Below are positions 1 through 10,556 of a stretch of 64,000 bases of DNA, piece by piece. The DNA comes from Bombyx mori. Its lineage: Eukaryota; Arthropoda; Insecta; Lepidoptera; Bombycidae. Position 1 is the first letter of the stretch, and each line of letters starts with the position of its first letter. Both the position numbers and the translations under genes were made by a program. The stretch covers positions 6,929,501 through 6,993,500 of the forward strand of contig NC_085131.1 of the NCBI RefSeq assembly GCF_030269925.1, given 5' to 3'. The notes under the pieces are model-generated. The model was not told the origin of the DNA. It ran no database searches and saw only the letters and a program-made list of their open reading frames with translations.

Positions 1-2159
1 TGCATAGCATTCGTTTCGCCCTTCAGACTAAAGCACATAATTGCTTCACGAGAGATATAACTAGGAAGGCGGTATCTAACCGCGCGAACTTACAATGCCA
101 CAAGTAAATAAAAGCTGACAATTGCAGTACACTGCTTATAAATAATACACAGAAAACGTTTCTACCCGTTCTCCGGTGAACATTTTAATTGCCTTTCCAT
201 TAATAAATAAACTAGATGTAGACCCGATGAGTACCCGATTTCCTGACATTTTAAATAACAAACAGTTCTTTATTACAGGTAAATAATATCAATATCAAAA
301 TCAAAGATTTTACATGTAAAATACCCTTAAAATTTTCAATTATCTCGGTGAGTCTTCTTGAAAATTTCATTCATACATACTTACCTTGTCTTGACAATTA
401 AAATGCAATGAAAAAGATATCAGTGCTGATATCTTCAGAACGGCCCTTCTGTATTGATATTCTGTGATAAATGACGTGGCAAATGATTTAAATGTTTACG
501 TACTTTTTCATTATGAACGTATTATTGAAAATAATTTGAATTGTACATAATATATGTCTCGGCGTATACAAGTATATTAATGTATATTTTCCCATATCTC
601 CCACTAATATATTAAGCTATTTCACTTTCGTTCTTATTTCTTTGAGATGATAAAAGTCATGATTATTCGGAAAGGCCTACTCGAATAAATAAAAAAAAAT
701 CACGTGTGGCACTCGGGGACTGCCGCGGTAAAGCTATTGCATAGCATTTTTATCAACTTATGCAGTTATAATTAGACAATAATATTTTAATATTAAAACA
801 ATAATAAAATAAGACCACGCTATATTTATAAACATTAACAAAAGCAAAACATTAACTGTCTCCTTTACACTCATAAGCTAGACTTCGCGAGAGAGAGATG
901 GGCAGACTTTTCATGATGCGCATGCAGTGCGACTTCACGCCGCGCGCTTATTCACAAACACTACACAAGCACAACGTGTTGAACGCGAGCTACATGGTAG
1001 GTGGAGTGGGGGTGTTAGGTTCTATTTTCGTTACGGAATTTCTTGATTCGGTCGCCGCGCTCAAAACCCGCGATAAAAGCTATGCAATAGCTAAATAAAT
1101 ATTTTCTTCTTTAATCTTGAATATTTATGGCAGTTCAGCTCGGACAAATCAGCTCGTCCAGAATATTTTCACCACGAATCCACCATGCGTTCCTGTTCAT
1201 ACTATAACTGCTCTATTAAACAACGCAATGGATACTGCAAGCCGAGATCTCAATTGGTGCGGTGTTATTCACACTATAGTGTCTTTGGTAACAACTACAT
1301 AACATTGGTCGTGAGCTTTTAATTAATTTTCTTAATTTTATTAGAAGTTCTTAATTTTATTAAGAACAACCTTGATTTTCAATATTAACAAATTTAATTC
1401 TTAAAAAAAAGATGTGTGATGTCGTGGGACACCGGATAGGAACAAAGTTCCTTATTATAAAAATATTAATTTTAATTCGAGGTATAAATAAAATAAAACT
1501 GGACATTTCGCAACAACCCACGGTCATTCGGTAACGTGCGAACTTATTGTGGTACACTTCATTCGCGGTTGTTTGCATAAGAGTTAGTGTATTGCGCAAA
1601 CGAACGCTCTGAGATCGTGGTCAATTAATGATAAAAAAATATGTTATTTTTTTTACGTTATTACAAAGTTAAGTCGTACACTGTGTGCATTACCAATTTG
1701 TACGTTATTACAAAGTTAAGTCTTACATTGTGTGCATTACTAATAAAAAATCTTACGTTACGGACCTTTTTTTTCCGGTTAGGGTACCCCTCCGCGTTGT
1801 CTCATAAGGAGCTTCGTTCTAAAAACAACAAAAATAGTTTTGTTGAAAAAGATTAAAACAAAGCTAAATGCGATCACGATAAATGAGACGACACTAACTA
1901 AAAAGCTTATTTCGTAGATAGAATCGAACGCCATTCCAGTGCTAGTTTATCCATGGATTAATACAATTTCCCGGGCATGCTCGGCGAACGTTGAAAACAA
2001 CGTTATTAAAATTAGCAGAGCTCATTTCGCGTTCGTGCGTCAATGACAAAATCTGAAACAGGAATGGGGAGAGTTTAGCAAACGGGCGTTTTGCAATAAA
2101 CAAAAATGCGTCGTAATGAAATATTTGGTTGGGCATTTTGATAATTTCTCTTATTATAA
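1..2159. other. Non-coding stretch, no gene recognised
   Basis: AT-rich DNA. The short ORFs here (for example 898-1098 and 1117-1302) match no family I know and have no splice or start context that supports them. A GC-richer patch lies around 890-1080. The only structured items I see are a 47-bp tandem repeat at 1655-1748 and a small direct repeat of TTCTTAATTTTATTA near 1330-1365. Confidence 0.6.
1655..1748. repeat. Two-copy 47-bp tandem repeat
   Basis: The phrase ACGTTATTACAAAGTTAAGT recurs 47 bases downstream, followed in both copies by a similar stretch ending TGTGTGCATTAC. The copies differ at a few bases. No coding or regulatory role is visible. Confidence 0.75.
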
Positions 2160-2874
2160 TCTATACTAATATGTAAATCTACAGTGGTTTTTACGGATGT
2201 TCCTTTATAACTACTGAACCATGCATCCGATTGACTTGAAACTTGGTATCCATGTAGAAAATACATGTACTTAATGGATAGGCTTTATTAATAATAATTA
2301 ATTAATATATATTTTTATTTTTTTTATTGCCCTTGTAGGCAGACGAGCATACGGCCCACCTGATGGTGAGTGGTTACCGTCGCCCATGGACTTCAGCAAT
2401 GCCAGGGGCAGAGCCAAGCCGCTGCCTACCGTTTAATACTCTCCACAAGCCTCGTTTAAAGAAGGACATGTCATAGCGCTCGGGAAACACCGTGGAGGGG
2501 AGCTCATTCCATAGCCGGATGGTACGTGGCAAAAAAGACCTCTGCAAACGCACTGTGGATGACCGCAGTGGCTTATATGAGTGTTGGACTCCCTAATAAT
2601 AATGACAATAAATAATAATGTTAATTTTAATTGCGCAGCGAAGCGGGCGAGTACGGCTTATCACTACATAATATAAAACAAAGTCGCTTTCTCTATCCCT
2701 ATATCCCTATGTATGCTTAAATCTTTAAAACTACACAACGGATTTTGATGCGGTTTTTTTTAATATATAGAGTGATTGAAGAGGAAGGTTTACATGTATA
2801 ATAACATCCATTAAATAGTGGAGAAATCAATAATAAATTACAGTTTCCGAAGCGAAGCGAGGGCGGGTTGCTAG
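2160..2874 (+). mobile_element. Non-autonomous Helitron-like element, interrupted by a LINE tail
   Basis: The element starts TCTATACTAATATG directly after an A and ends GGGCGGGTTGCTAG directly before a T. This is the 5'-TC / CTAG-3' and A^T insertion pattern of Helitrons, and both end sequences resemble those of common lepidopteran non-autonomous Helitrons. It has no coding capacity. About 290 bp near the middle (roughly 2310-2600) is a separate LINE 3' end that inserted later. Confidence 0.6.
2310..2600 (-). mobile_element. LINE 3' end, inserted in the Helitron-like element
   Basis: Read on the minus strand, this gives the decayed C-terminus of a non-LTR reverse transcriptase ORF. Its 3' tail, on the plus strand, reads TTTTTATTGCCCTTGTAGGC followed by GGCCCACCTGATGGTGAGTG. 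The same tail is seen at 17225-17356, 25196-25319 and 53850-53965, and a longer coding remnant at 43483-43830. Confidence 0.65.
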
Positions 2875-3267
2875 TTTCTTATATAATTAAGCCAATGCGC
2901 TTGAGGATGTACATGCATGTAAAGAATACGCGTACCGAATTAATCTAATTCGGTTAATTCAATTTATAGATTGTGTAAATTAGAATTAATTATTGTCACC
3001 ATAAACACGATATTTGATCTAAGCACTACTGTGTATGTTAAATAGCGTTCGTTCTTACATGGCAACACTAAAAGATCCTAAAACGTACTCATATCTCGAC
3101 AAAACTGCAGGAATTAGGAACATGACAACATTTTCACTGTAGGTATCAACGAGGTAGGATCTATTTGATGTGATGTAGTTATCTGAGTCCATTGATGTTA
3201 CAACGTTATCGCTCACCACCTGGAGACATGAGATCGAATCAGTTGCATCTATACTCAATACTTACTA

Positions 3268-3440
3268 CTTACTAATATTATAAGAGTGAAAGTGGTTTTT
3301 GTTTGTTTGTTCTTCTTTCAATGCGAACGGCTTGACACGCAATTTTAAGCAATAATTTTTAGGTTAGGTGTGTGTCATAGGCTATCTTTTATCTTGAAAA
3401 ACATTTCATTCCCACATGAATTTACACTCATATTTACATT
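3268..3440 (+). mobile_element. Helitron-like 5' fragment
   Basis: It begins CTTACTAATATTATAAGAG, similar to the 5' ends of lepidopteran non-autonomous Helitrons. No matching 3' CTAG end was found nearby, so it is truncated or decayed. Confidence 0.4.
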
Positions 3441-3899
3441 AAAAAAAGGATTTTTCTTCAGTGTCATGGAGTAAAGTCTGGCATTCAGTAAAAAGAGAGT
3501 TAAGTTTTGTATAGTTTATTAATACTGAATATTGTTTAATTTTTTAATATTAGCTTTAAAAGAGATTAAGGGCTTTAAATGTTGTTTTCTTATTACATCC
3601 CAGAAAACGCAATTATTCTTTTTTTTATTAATTCTAAAGCACCCCATATCATTTTAAGTATATAAACCGTGACAAATTTTACCTAAGTTAAAGACATTTT
3701 TTTTAAATTGAAATACATTGTCGCGCGCAAGAAACATTACATACCTTGGACAGTTCATAAGCATTGTTAGCAGAAAAACATGCGCTGAGGACACACCTTA
3801 AAAAGGAGTTTGAATCCTCGTAGAAAGTATACTTTATGTACACATATTCAGAAATGTTAGTGTAGTAATAAAAATTGTTAAATGTGCTTTAGTGTGTAC

Positions 3900-4250
3900 A
3901 CCAATAGCTTACTGCCATCAGAGGCAACCTAAGCTACGGTCCATCTGATTATAAGCGACTGCTTTCGCGTGCGGATTTGCTGCAGTTAAGCAGTCTGCGG
4001 AAGCTACCGAGAATAAAAATTATGAAATAAAACAATTTTATTAGCATACTAGCTGAGTCCCGCGATGTTTCCCACGGTTATTGTCGTACCGCGGGTGACG
4101 GGGCGAAGCTAGTCTAAAATAGTAGTCTAAGTTACTCCTTATATCATCAGCTACCTATCAGTGAAAGTCTCGTCAAAATCGGTCCAGTCGTTCCAGAGAT
4201 TAGCCGGAACAAACCGACATCCAGAAAGACAAAAAATTTTTTTTGGTATA
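3900..4250. repeat. Decayed LINE tail fragments
   Basis: About 3900-4010 resembles a degraded copy of the LINE tail at 2310-2600 (GGTCCATCTGATTATAAGCG). About 4055-4240 contains GTCAAAATCGGTCCAGTCGT, a phrase typical of RTE-type LINE 3' ends in Lepidoptera. No ORF is present. Confidence 0.4.
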
Positions 4251-4559
4251 TGTACTGTGTATACTGTGTACGTACTTACGCATTAAGTAAAAAGTGGTTA
4301 TTTTATTATTAAAAACAGACACGACAATTTTATTTATTTGTTTAGATGTTTTATAATAAAACCTCCAAGCATTCCAGGCTTTAGGAGCCTACATGCATCA
4401 GCCTCGCCACCGATTCAAAAAGCTTGAAAGCATCCATAATTGGCATTGGTATTGAGACCGGCAATGATCTTCGTAAATCAAGCTACTTTGCTCAATTTTG
4501 TTGAATTCAACTCGTAAACGATTAATGACGTCAAGGCAATAAGGTATTTTGTAATATTT

Positions 4560-4740
4560 ATTTACTGCCGCGTGGGCGGAGGCTCGTGATTAGTAGTGGG
4601 ATGCAAGATTGCCTATATTCCTTCCTAGAATCCAAACTATATCGATCCCGAGTTTGGTGGAAATTGGTTCACTTGCTTGGGCGTGAAAACGTGATAAACA
4701 GACAGAGCCCCATTCATGTCAATAGTATTATTTGCGATAT
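4560..4740 (+). repeat. RTE-like LINE 3' end remnant
   Basis: It carries GTTTGGTGGAAATTGGTTC followed by GGGCGTGAAAACGTGATAAA, a phrase pair usual in the 3' UTR of RTE-type LINEs. It lies directly upstream of a Bm1 copy. The ORF overlapping it (4586-4888) has no recognisable protein. Confidence 0.45.
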
Positions 4741-4980
4741 AAATTCTAACATTTACAATACAAAATATCGAAAATATTTAAATGAAGAAAACTTTTTTGA
4801 AACATCCGAAAAAAAAACTATTATATTCTGCTTAAAAATAAACTCTACATACTTGTGTAAATTCGGCAAAAATCCACTAACTAAGTAATTGCAGAAATCT
4901 GAGCGAACGAACGAATATAAACAGAAAATAATTATAAAAAAAAACCTTTCTATTTTTAACACTTTTCTTCAATTTTACAG

Positions 4981-5220
4981 GTGGTAGGACCTCTTGTGAA
5001 TCCGCACGGGTAAGTACCACCACCCTGCCTATTTCTGCCGTGAAGCAGTAATGCGTTTCGGTTTGAAGGTTGGGGCAGCCGTTGTAACTATACTGAGATC
5101 TTAGAACTTATATCTGAAGGTGGGTGGCGCATTTACGCTGTAGATGTCTATGGGCTCCAGTAACCACTTAACACCAGGTGAGCTGTGAGTTCCTCCACCC
5201 ATCTAAGCAATAAATAAATA
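4981..5220 (+). mobile_element. Bm1-type SINE, 5'-truncated
   Basis: This copy runs from GGTGGTAGGACCTCTTGTGA to CATCTAAGCAATAAATAAAT, the 3' two thirds of the SINE. The tRNA-related head is missing. Confidence 0.9.
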
Positions 5221-6046
5221 AAAACTACATATACACCGAATCCTATTGTTTAATTATCTGATAAATATATTATTTAATACAATGTCTGCTGGCGTGAGTC
5301 ACATAAGTCGTGGTCTCGCAGCTTTAGTTAGAATTATGAAGTGTAAGGATAGCTGTCGTGTATGAGAGGCAAGTTGAAAATGCTGTAAGCAGCAAATTGA
5401 AACTCAGAAATCCACCGAAACAGCGCTAGCCTAGCAAGTAATATGATATGATTGAAGCAGCTGTAAAGGCAGTGAAGTTTGCTGAGTTGAAAATGTTGAT
5501 AAAATAATTTTGGACGCTATTTTTTTAATTATACCTTTTGCTACGAAGGCGCCGCCTTAATTTGGAGATTTTCGATTGTGGCACTCTTTCATACACTGAG
5601 AGTGTGGTCCTTGCCTATACCTTCCATTATTTTAAATAGTTACTGAAATCCATGGACACAACGAGAATATCCCCAATTAGATTCATAGGGTGTAAATTAG
5701 AATAAAGCTTAAACTTTGGACTAAAACACATGACTACTTCTTCTGAAAACGAGTAGGAAGCTGACATCAGCTTAAGCTCATAAGTGCATATCAGGCATAA
5801 GCTCATAATACAGGGTGTACCAATACAACCATCCTCATCATTATGTATTATGACGTAGGCCGTATGCTCCTGGACCGTATGCCTACAAGGACAATAAAAA
5901 AAATCTCTCCTCATAATAAATTTGTATGTATGTACGTAAATGTGTATATGTATTTGTGTATGTATTTACGCTTATGTGTGGTATGTATATATTTTTGTAT
6001 ATGTATTTGTAATTTAATAGAAATTTCACTGCACCTACTACTATTT
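5221..6046. other. Non-coding stretch with a TGTA-rich simple repeat
   Basis: No gene is seen. Around 5920-6015 there is an imperfect array of ATGT, GTGT and ATTT units, which creates the short tyrosine- and cysteine-rich ORFs there. Confidence 0.55.
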
Positions 6047-6150
6047 TCTCTGCACTACCTTTGGTTGACCGGTAGAGAATGCTTTAGGCATTAAGTCCGC
6101 CAATGTAAATTTTAAACGAAGTGTAATAAATAAATAAATAAAATAAATTT
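6047..6150 (+). repeat. LINE 3' tail (CATTAAGTCCGCC family)
   Basis: TCTGCACTACCTTTGGTTGA followed by GGCATTAAGTCCGCCAATGT and an AATAAATAAATA tail. A close copy lies at 25517-25620. It resembles a Jockey-like LINE 3' end common in Lepidoptera. No coding part is attached. Confidence 0.6.
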
Positions 6151-6709
6151 TGCTACCATATAGTATAAACAATACCTCTAAATTGAATGCAGTTTGAATG
6201 TTTTTGGTAAAATTATATGTTACCTTTAATCTGTGCCTCAATTCGTTAATGGAATTAGTGATGGGCAATGCGACGGAAAATATATATTTTAGTTTTTTTT
6301 TTCCATTTTTGAGAATCATAGTCATACAGAAGTCGCGCGTAAAACTATGTATGTACTTGTAGGGCCTTAAAGTCTTTTTTTTTGTCATTATATTATTTCA
6401 GACTTTTCTAATACTCTTCGTAAAGTTTTCGGCATTTTGGACAACTTATCAACATATTATTATTATTTATTTATATTTATATTTATTTAAAATCTTATTA
6501 ATCACATAATTTTTTTTAAAAATATTTTAATAATACATTTTTTAAAAAACACTATATAAAAATAGATTGCCGCTGATGGCGGTGTCTACGACACAAGCCA
6601 CCAGTGGTTAGGACTCCAGAGTGAGAAACCTCCTCACAATGCGTGCAGTATCGAGGATATTTATGATTATTATATATTATACACCTTGGTTATCACTGTT
6701 TTGTTTTAG

Positions 6710-6945
6710 GAATAAAATATTACTGTACGCCCGGACTCCTATCCAGTTTCAAGAGGACAGGTGGGCGAGCACGAGCTCAGTCAGGAGAGATGGGGTCTGC
6801 TAACAGCAACCCGAGCCCCTCCGAAGGATACCTAACAGCTCAATGGCAACTGCTTCGCGAATGAATCCACTGCCGGATCGGAATCGCGACTCGCTCAGAA
6901 GTTGCGGCGAGAATGACAGACGAAAGTCAGAGAAAGACATCATAC
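6710..6945 (-). mobile_element. Jockey-type LINE 3' end, degraded
   Basis: Same family as the element at 7426-11681. It shares TTCACC/TTTCAAGAGGACAGGTGG and the segment ending CCGGATCGGAATCGCGACTC, but is diverged (CTCAGAAGTTGCGGCGAG instead of the regular stem). It is 5'-truncated and keeps only 3' UTR sequence. Confidence 0.7.
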
Positions 6946-7002
6946 ATTTTTCACACAAAAATATTATAATAAAAGGCGCGATTTTAATGGTATCTACAAT
7001 TT

Positions 7003-7205
7003 TTTTTATTGCTTAGATGGGTGGACGAGCTCACAGCCCACCTGATGTTAAGTGGTTACTGCAGCCCATAGACATCTACAACGTAAATGCGCCACCCACC
7101 TTGAGATATAAGTTCTAAGGTCTCAAGTATAGTTACAACGGCTGCCCCACCCTTCAAACCGAAACGCATTACTGCTTCACGGCAGAAATAGGCAGGGTGG
7201 CGACA
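7003..7205 (-). mobile_element. Bm1-type SINE, 5'-truncated
   Basis: On the plus strand it reads from TTTTTTTATTGCTTAGATGG to GGCAGAAATAGGCAGGGTGG, that is, the SINE 3' half in reverse orientation. Confidence 0.9.
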
Positions 7206-7320
7206 TGAGTTTCTTTTCCTTTTGGATTGTTATTATAGTTTACACTAATTTCATTGAAACAGCGAAAGGTGAATGTGATTTAATAAATATATTTCTTTGT
7301 AAATCTGTTTTTTGTGTTAC

Positions 7321-7425
7321 AGGGGTGAGCGAGCCGAGCCGACGGTAAGTGGTTACTGGAGGCAACCAAAGACAACGCGAATATACCCCCTACCACCTTC
7401 AGATACGGGCTTTCAATTGTGTTGT
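7321..7425 (-). mobile_element. Old Bm1-type SINE, part 1 (split by the LINE)
   Basis: A degraded reverse-oriented Bm1 (GTAAGTGGTTACTGGAGGCA, CTACCACCTTCAGATACGGG) stops at the LINE poly-T at 7426 and resumes at 11682. The last 12 bases, CAATTGTGTTGT (7414-7425), are repeated at 11682-11693 as the target-site duplication. Confidence 0.7.
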
Positions 7426-7670
7426 TTTTTTTTTTTTTTTTTATGATTGAAAGTTTACTGGTGGCCCGAAGGCCTTTCCAGTTTCACCAGGACAGGTGGG
7501 CGAGCAAAGACTCAGCCAAGAGGGGTGGGATTTGCTAACAACTGCCCGAGCGCCTCCGAAGGAGACCTAACAACTCAAGAGCAATTGTTTCGCGAATGAA
7601 TCTACTACCGGATCGGAATCGCGACCCGCTGAGAAGATCCGGCGAGAAACTCAGCGGGCTGATGCATGGG

Positions 7671-10553
7671 TTAGGTTGCACGTCGACCTCTTTGTCGAGT
7701 TCGACGAGTACGGTTACCGGGGTCCCTAAGCCTGCCCCTAGTATTAGAGCTGAAGGCATCTAATGCAAAGGTTATTGGATCTGATGGATCCGTAAGGACG
7801 TGTCTAGGGCGTCGACGGTGACTGGCTCCTGCATGATCAGGATTCGGGGAGTAGTCAGCGGCGGCAACGATAAGGCGATTATCATGACGCATAGCCTTAT
7901 CGAAGTATCGTTCCGACGCTGACTTCATGTATTTCCGAATTGATTCGAGGCCCAGGTCGTCGTGTAGGTCAACGTTCCTCACGAACCACGGAGCCCCGAC
8001 AGCTAACCTGCAAAAGCGGGATTGTAGGGATTGGAGGGTGTCTATGTGTGTGCGGGCCGCGTGAGCGAACACCACACTCGCGTAAGTCATGACGGGCCTT
8101 ATGCAAGTTTTGTAAAGTGTCACCTTGTTCCGAAGGGACATTTTACTCCGCTTACAGATCATGGGGTAGAGTCTACCGAGAATAAACGCGGCACGGTCAC
8201 GGACTGATTTTATATGCGGGCGGAATGTCATCGATGCATCCAGGGTAACGCCCAGGTACTTGACCTTCCTGGCCCAGGGTATGGGTTGTCTAAAGAGAGT
8301 AATCGGGGGTGTGAGATTCCTCCTCCTAATCCGGGAGGAAATCCGTGTGGAGCTTCCCCTCTGAAATAGCACCGCAGTACTTTTCGCTGGGTTGATGTTT
8401 ATGCGCCATTTTCGGAACCACTGTCCTAGGGCTAGGGCTGCGCTCTGAAGCTTCTTCGCGATTAGGGACTTATTTCTACTAGAATAGTAAACAGTCGTGT
8501 CGTCGGCGAATAAAGCTAAATGGGTCGGCGGCGACCGGGGAATATCGTTGACGAATAAGCTAAATAGGAGGGGTGAGAGGACAGAGCCTTGCGGGACTCC
8601 AGCTGTGAGAGGTCGTGGGGAGGAGCAGGTTCCCTCGACTCGATATCGAAAAGAGCGGTTCGACAAGAAGTCCCGTATGATGAGCACGAGACTATCCGGC
8701 ACGCCCATGTTGAATAGTTTGAAAATCAAACCATTGTGCCAGACTTTGTCGAACGCTTTTGCGACGTCGAAGAAGAGAGCTCCCGTGTATAACGGTTTTG
8801 GTCGATTAAGCCCCACAAGAATGTGCTCCGTGAGGCGGTGCACCTGTTGAACGCATGAGTGATTTGTACGAAATCCGAATTGTTCATCGATGAGAATGCC
8901 CTTGGATGAGACGAAATCTCTGAGGCGCTTGTAGAGCAGACGCTCATACAGTTTGCCTAGAGACATGAGGAGGCTAATCGGGCGGTAGCTCGTCGGATGA
9001 TTTTTTGGTTTACCGGGTTTATGTATGCCGATAACGTCCGCTTCTTTCCACACCGCGGGAAAGATACAGTTCGCCATAGCGGCATTGAAAATAGATGCCA
9101 ACATCACGATGAGTTGGACGGGTAGAAGTTTAATAACGCGGTTAGATATACCGTCGGAACCGGGAGCCTTGCGAGGACGTAGGTCTTTGATCAAGTCTTT
9201 AACTTCCATCGGGGTGACGGGTGGTAACGCATCCGAGGGTGGCAAGGAGGCTCTGCGTTCTACCTCACTGTCTACTAATTCTACATGAACAGGGTCCACG
9301 GATTGAGTACTGGGCGTGCACTGGGTTTGCAATGTATCGGCCAGTAGCTCTGCTTTTTCGTCATCATCGAACGCCGCGAGTCGGCCTGAGGGGCCTACGA
9401 GGGGGGGCATAGTTACTACCGTATCCGATTTGAGAGTACGAGCTAGGCGGTAGTAAGACCTTTGGGAGGGCGCGAGTCCTTCTAAGAAATCAGACCATCT
9501 GGCATCTCGGACTTCGGCGATGCGAGACTTTACGTCGCGTTGTAGGGCACGCATTCGAATACGATTTTCCGCGGTAGGATACCTGTCGTAGGCGCGTATC
9601 GAGGCGTTCTTAGCTCTAAGGAGTTCCCTTATATCGTCGGACAATTTGAAGCGGTGAAGGAAGTCCTCCGCTACAACTTGTTTCGATGACCTATCTAATG
9701 TCGAGGTGATGTGTGATGTTAAGATGTCTATGGCTTCAGCGGTATCCTGAGGAGACGGGGTAGAGTCCGGGTTAAACGGGAGCGATGGTGGATCAGATTC
9801 AGCCAGGCTGATGCCCAGCGTGTGCCAATCCACCACAGTCCTCGTGACGGGAACGGAATCGGGAGCGCGACCGAGCTTCATAACGACGGGACGGTGGTCT
9901 GAATCTAACTCTGAAACTACTTCAATCGAGTGTAAGCGCAGAGTTACGTTTTTTAATAACGCTATGTCGAGTATATCCGGGCGATGCGCGATATTTAGCG
10001 GGTAGTGAGTCGGGGTTAGCGGAGCGACGATATCGAAGGCGAGATCATCGACTAACGCGTCAAGCCGCCTGCCATTCGGGGTTGTGGTGTGTGAGTTCCA
10101 CCTGATGTGTTTACAATTTAGGTCGCCCGCCAGAATGACAGAGCTCCCCATACCGAGCAGCGCCTCGATATCACTGCTTAGAACGATCTTATCCGGTGGA
10201 AGATAAACGGACGCGATAACGATCGGCGCGTGTCCCGTCAGTGAGATTCGGCACACTGATGCTTCGATATTAGCGAGCGCGGGAGGATCGAGCGGGACGC
10301 AATGCAGGGCTCTTCTATAGTAAATGACGGTACCACCACCACGGGCAGAGAGCCTGTCGTTCCTGACCATGTTATAGTTCGCGATTTTAGGGTCACGGCG
10401 CGCGGGCTTAAGTAGGGTCTCCTGCACTAAAAAGATATCAATTTGATGGTCACGCAAAAAGTCAGAAACCTGATCACGTTGATTTGCGAGACCGTAAGCG
10501 TTAAAAAATCCTATCGTTACGGATAGGGGCTTTATTCTACTTATATACGCCAT
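7671..10553 (-). CDS. LINE ORF2: AP-type endonuclease plus reverse transcriptase (intact)
   Basis: This 960-residue protein would nick chromosomal DNA and copy the element RNA onto it (target-primed reverse transcription). Endonuclease, about residues 1-230: N18, QET (44-46), GDLN (143-146) and SDHR (218-221) are the expected catalytic residues. Reverse transcriptase, about residues 500-770: SYRPISLL (522-529), FFDVAKAFD (594-602), GVPQGSVLSPLLF (652-664) and the catalytic FADD (682-685). A C-terminal region includes LQSRFCRLAVGAPW. It starts at ATG 10553, three bases after the ORF1 stop, so translation probably depends on reinitiation. There is no internal stop or frameshift, so this is potentially active protein in a 5'-truncated element. 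Confidence 0.96.
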   Translation of the reverse strand: MAYISRIKPLSVTIGFFNAYGLANQRDQVSDFLRDHQIDIFLVQETLLKPARRDPKIANYNMVRNDRLSARGGGTVIYYRRALHCVPLDPPALANIEASVCRISLTGHAPIVIASVYLPPDKIVLSSDIEALLGMGSSVILAGDLNCKHIRWNSHTTTPNGRRLDALVDDLAFDIVAPLTPTHYPLNIAHRPDILDIALLKNVTLRLHSIEVVSELDSDHRPVVMKLGRAPDSVPVTRTVVDWHTLGISLAESDPPSLPFNPDSTPSPQDTAEAIDILTSHITSTLDRSSKQVVAEDFLHRFKLSDDIRELLRAKNASIRAYDRYPTAENRIRMRALQRDVKSRIAEVRDARWSDFLEGLAPSQRSYYRLARTLKSDTVVTMPPLVGPSGRLAAFDDDEKAELLADTLQTQCTPSTQSVDPVHVELVDSEVERRASLPPSDALPPVTPMEVKDLIKDLRPRKAPGSDGISNRVIKLLPVQLIVMLASIFNAAMANCIFPAVWKEADVIGIHKPGKPKNHPTSYRPISLLMSLGKLYERLLYKRLRDFVSSKGILIDEQFGFRTNHSCVQQVHRLTEHILVGLNRPKPLYTGALFFDVAKAFDKVWHNGLIFKLFNMGVPDSLVLIIRDFLSNRSFRYRVEGTCSSPRPLTAGVPQGSVLSPLLFSLFVNDIPRSPPTHLALFADDTTVYYSSRNKSLIAKKLQSAALALGQWFRKWRININPAKSTAVLFQRGSSTRISSRIRRRNLTPPITLFRQPIPWARKVKYLGVTLDASMTFRPHIKSVRDRAAFILGRLYPMICKRSKMSLRNKVTLYKTCIRPVMTYASVVFAHAARTHIDTLQSLQSRFCRLAVGAPWFVRNVDLHDDLGLESIRKYMKSASERYFDKAMRHDNRLIVAAADYSPNPDHAGASHRRRPRHVLTDPSDPITFALDAFSSNTRGRLRDPGNRTRRTRQRGRRAT

Positions 10554-10556
10554 TGA

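Noticed and set aside
898..1098. 66-codon plus-strand ORF
   Set aside because: Short, with no family resemblance and no splice context. Probably chance in a locally GC-rich segment.
8497..9412. Several plus-strand ORFs
   Set aside because: Antisense to the LINE ORF2.
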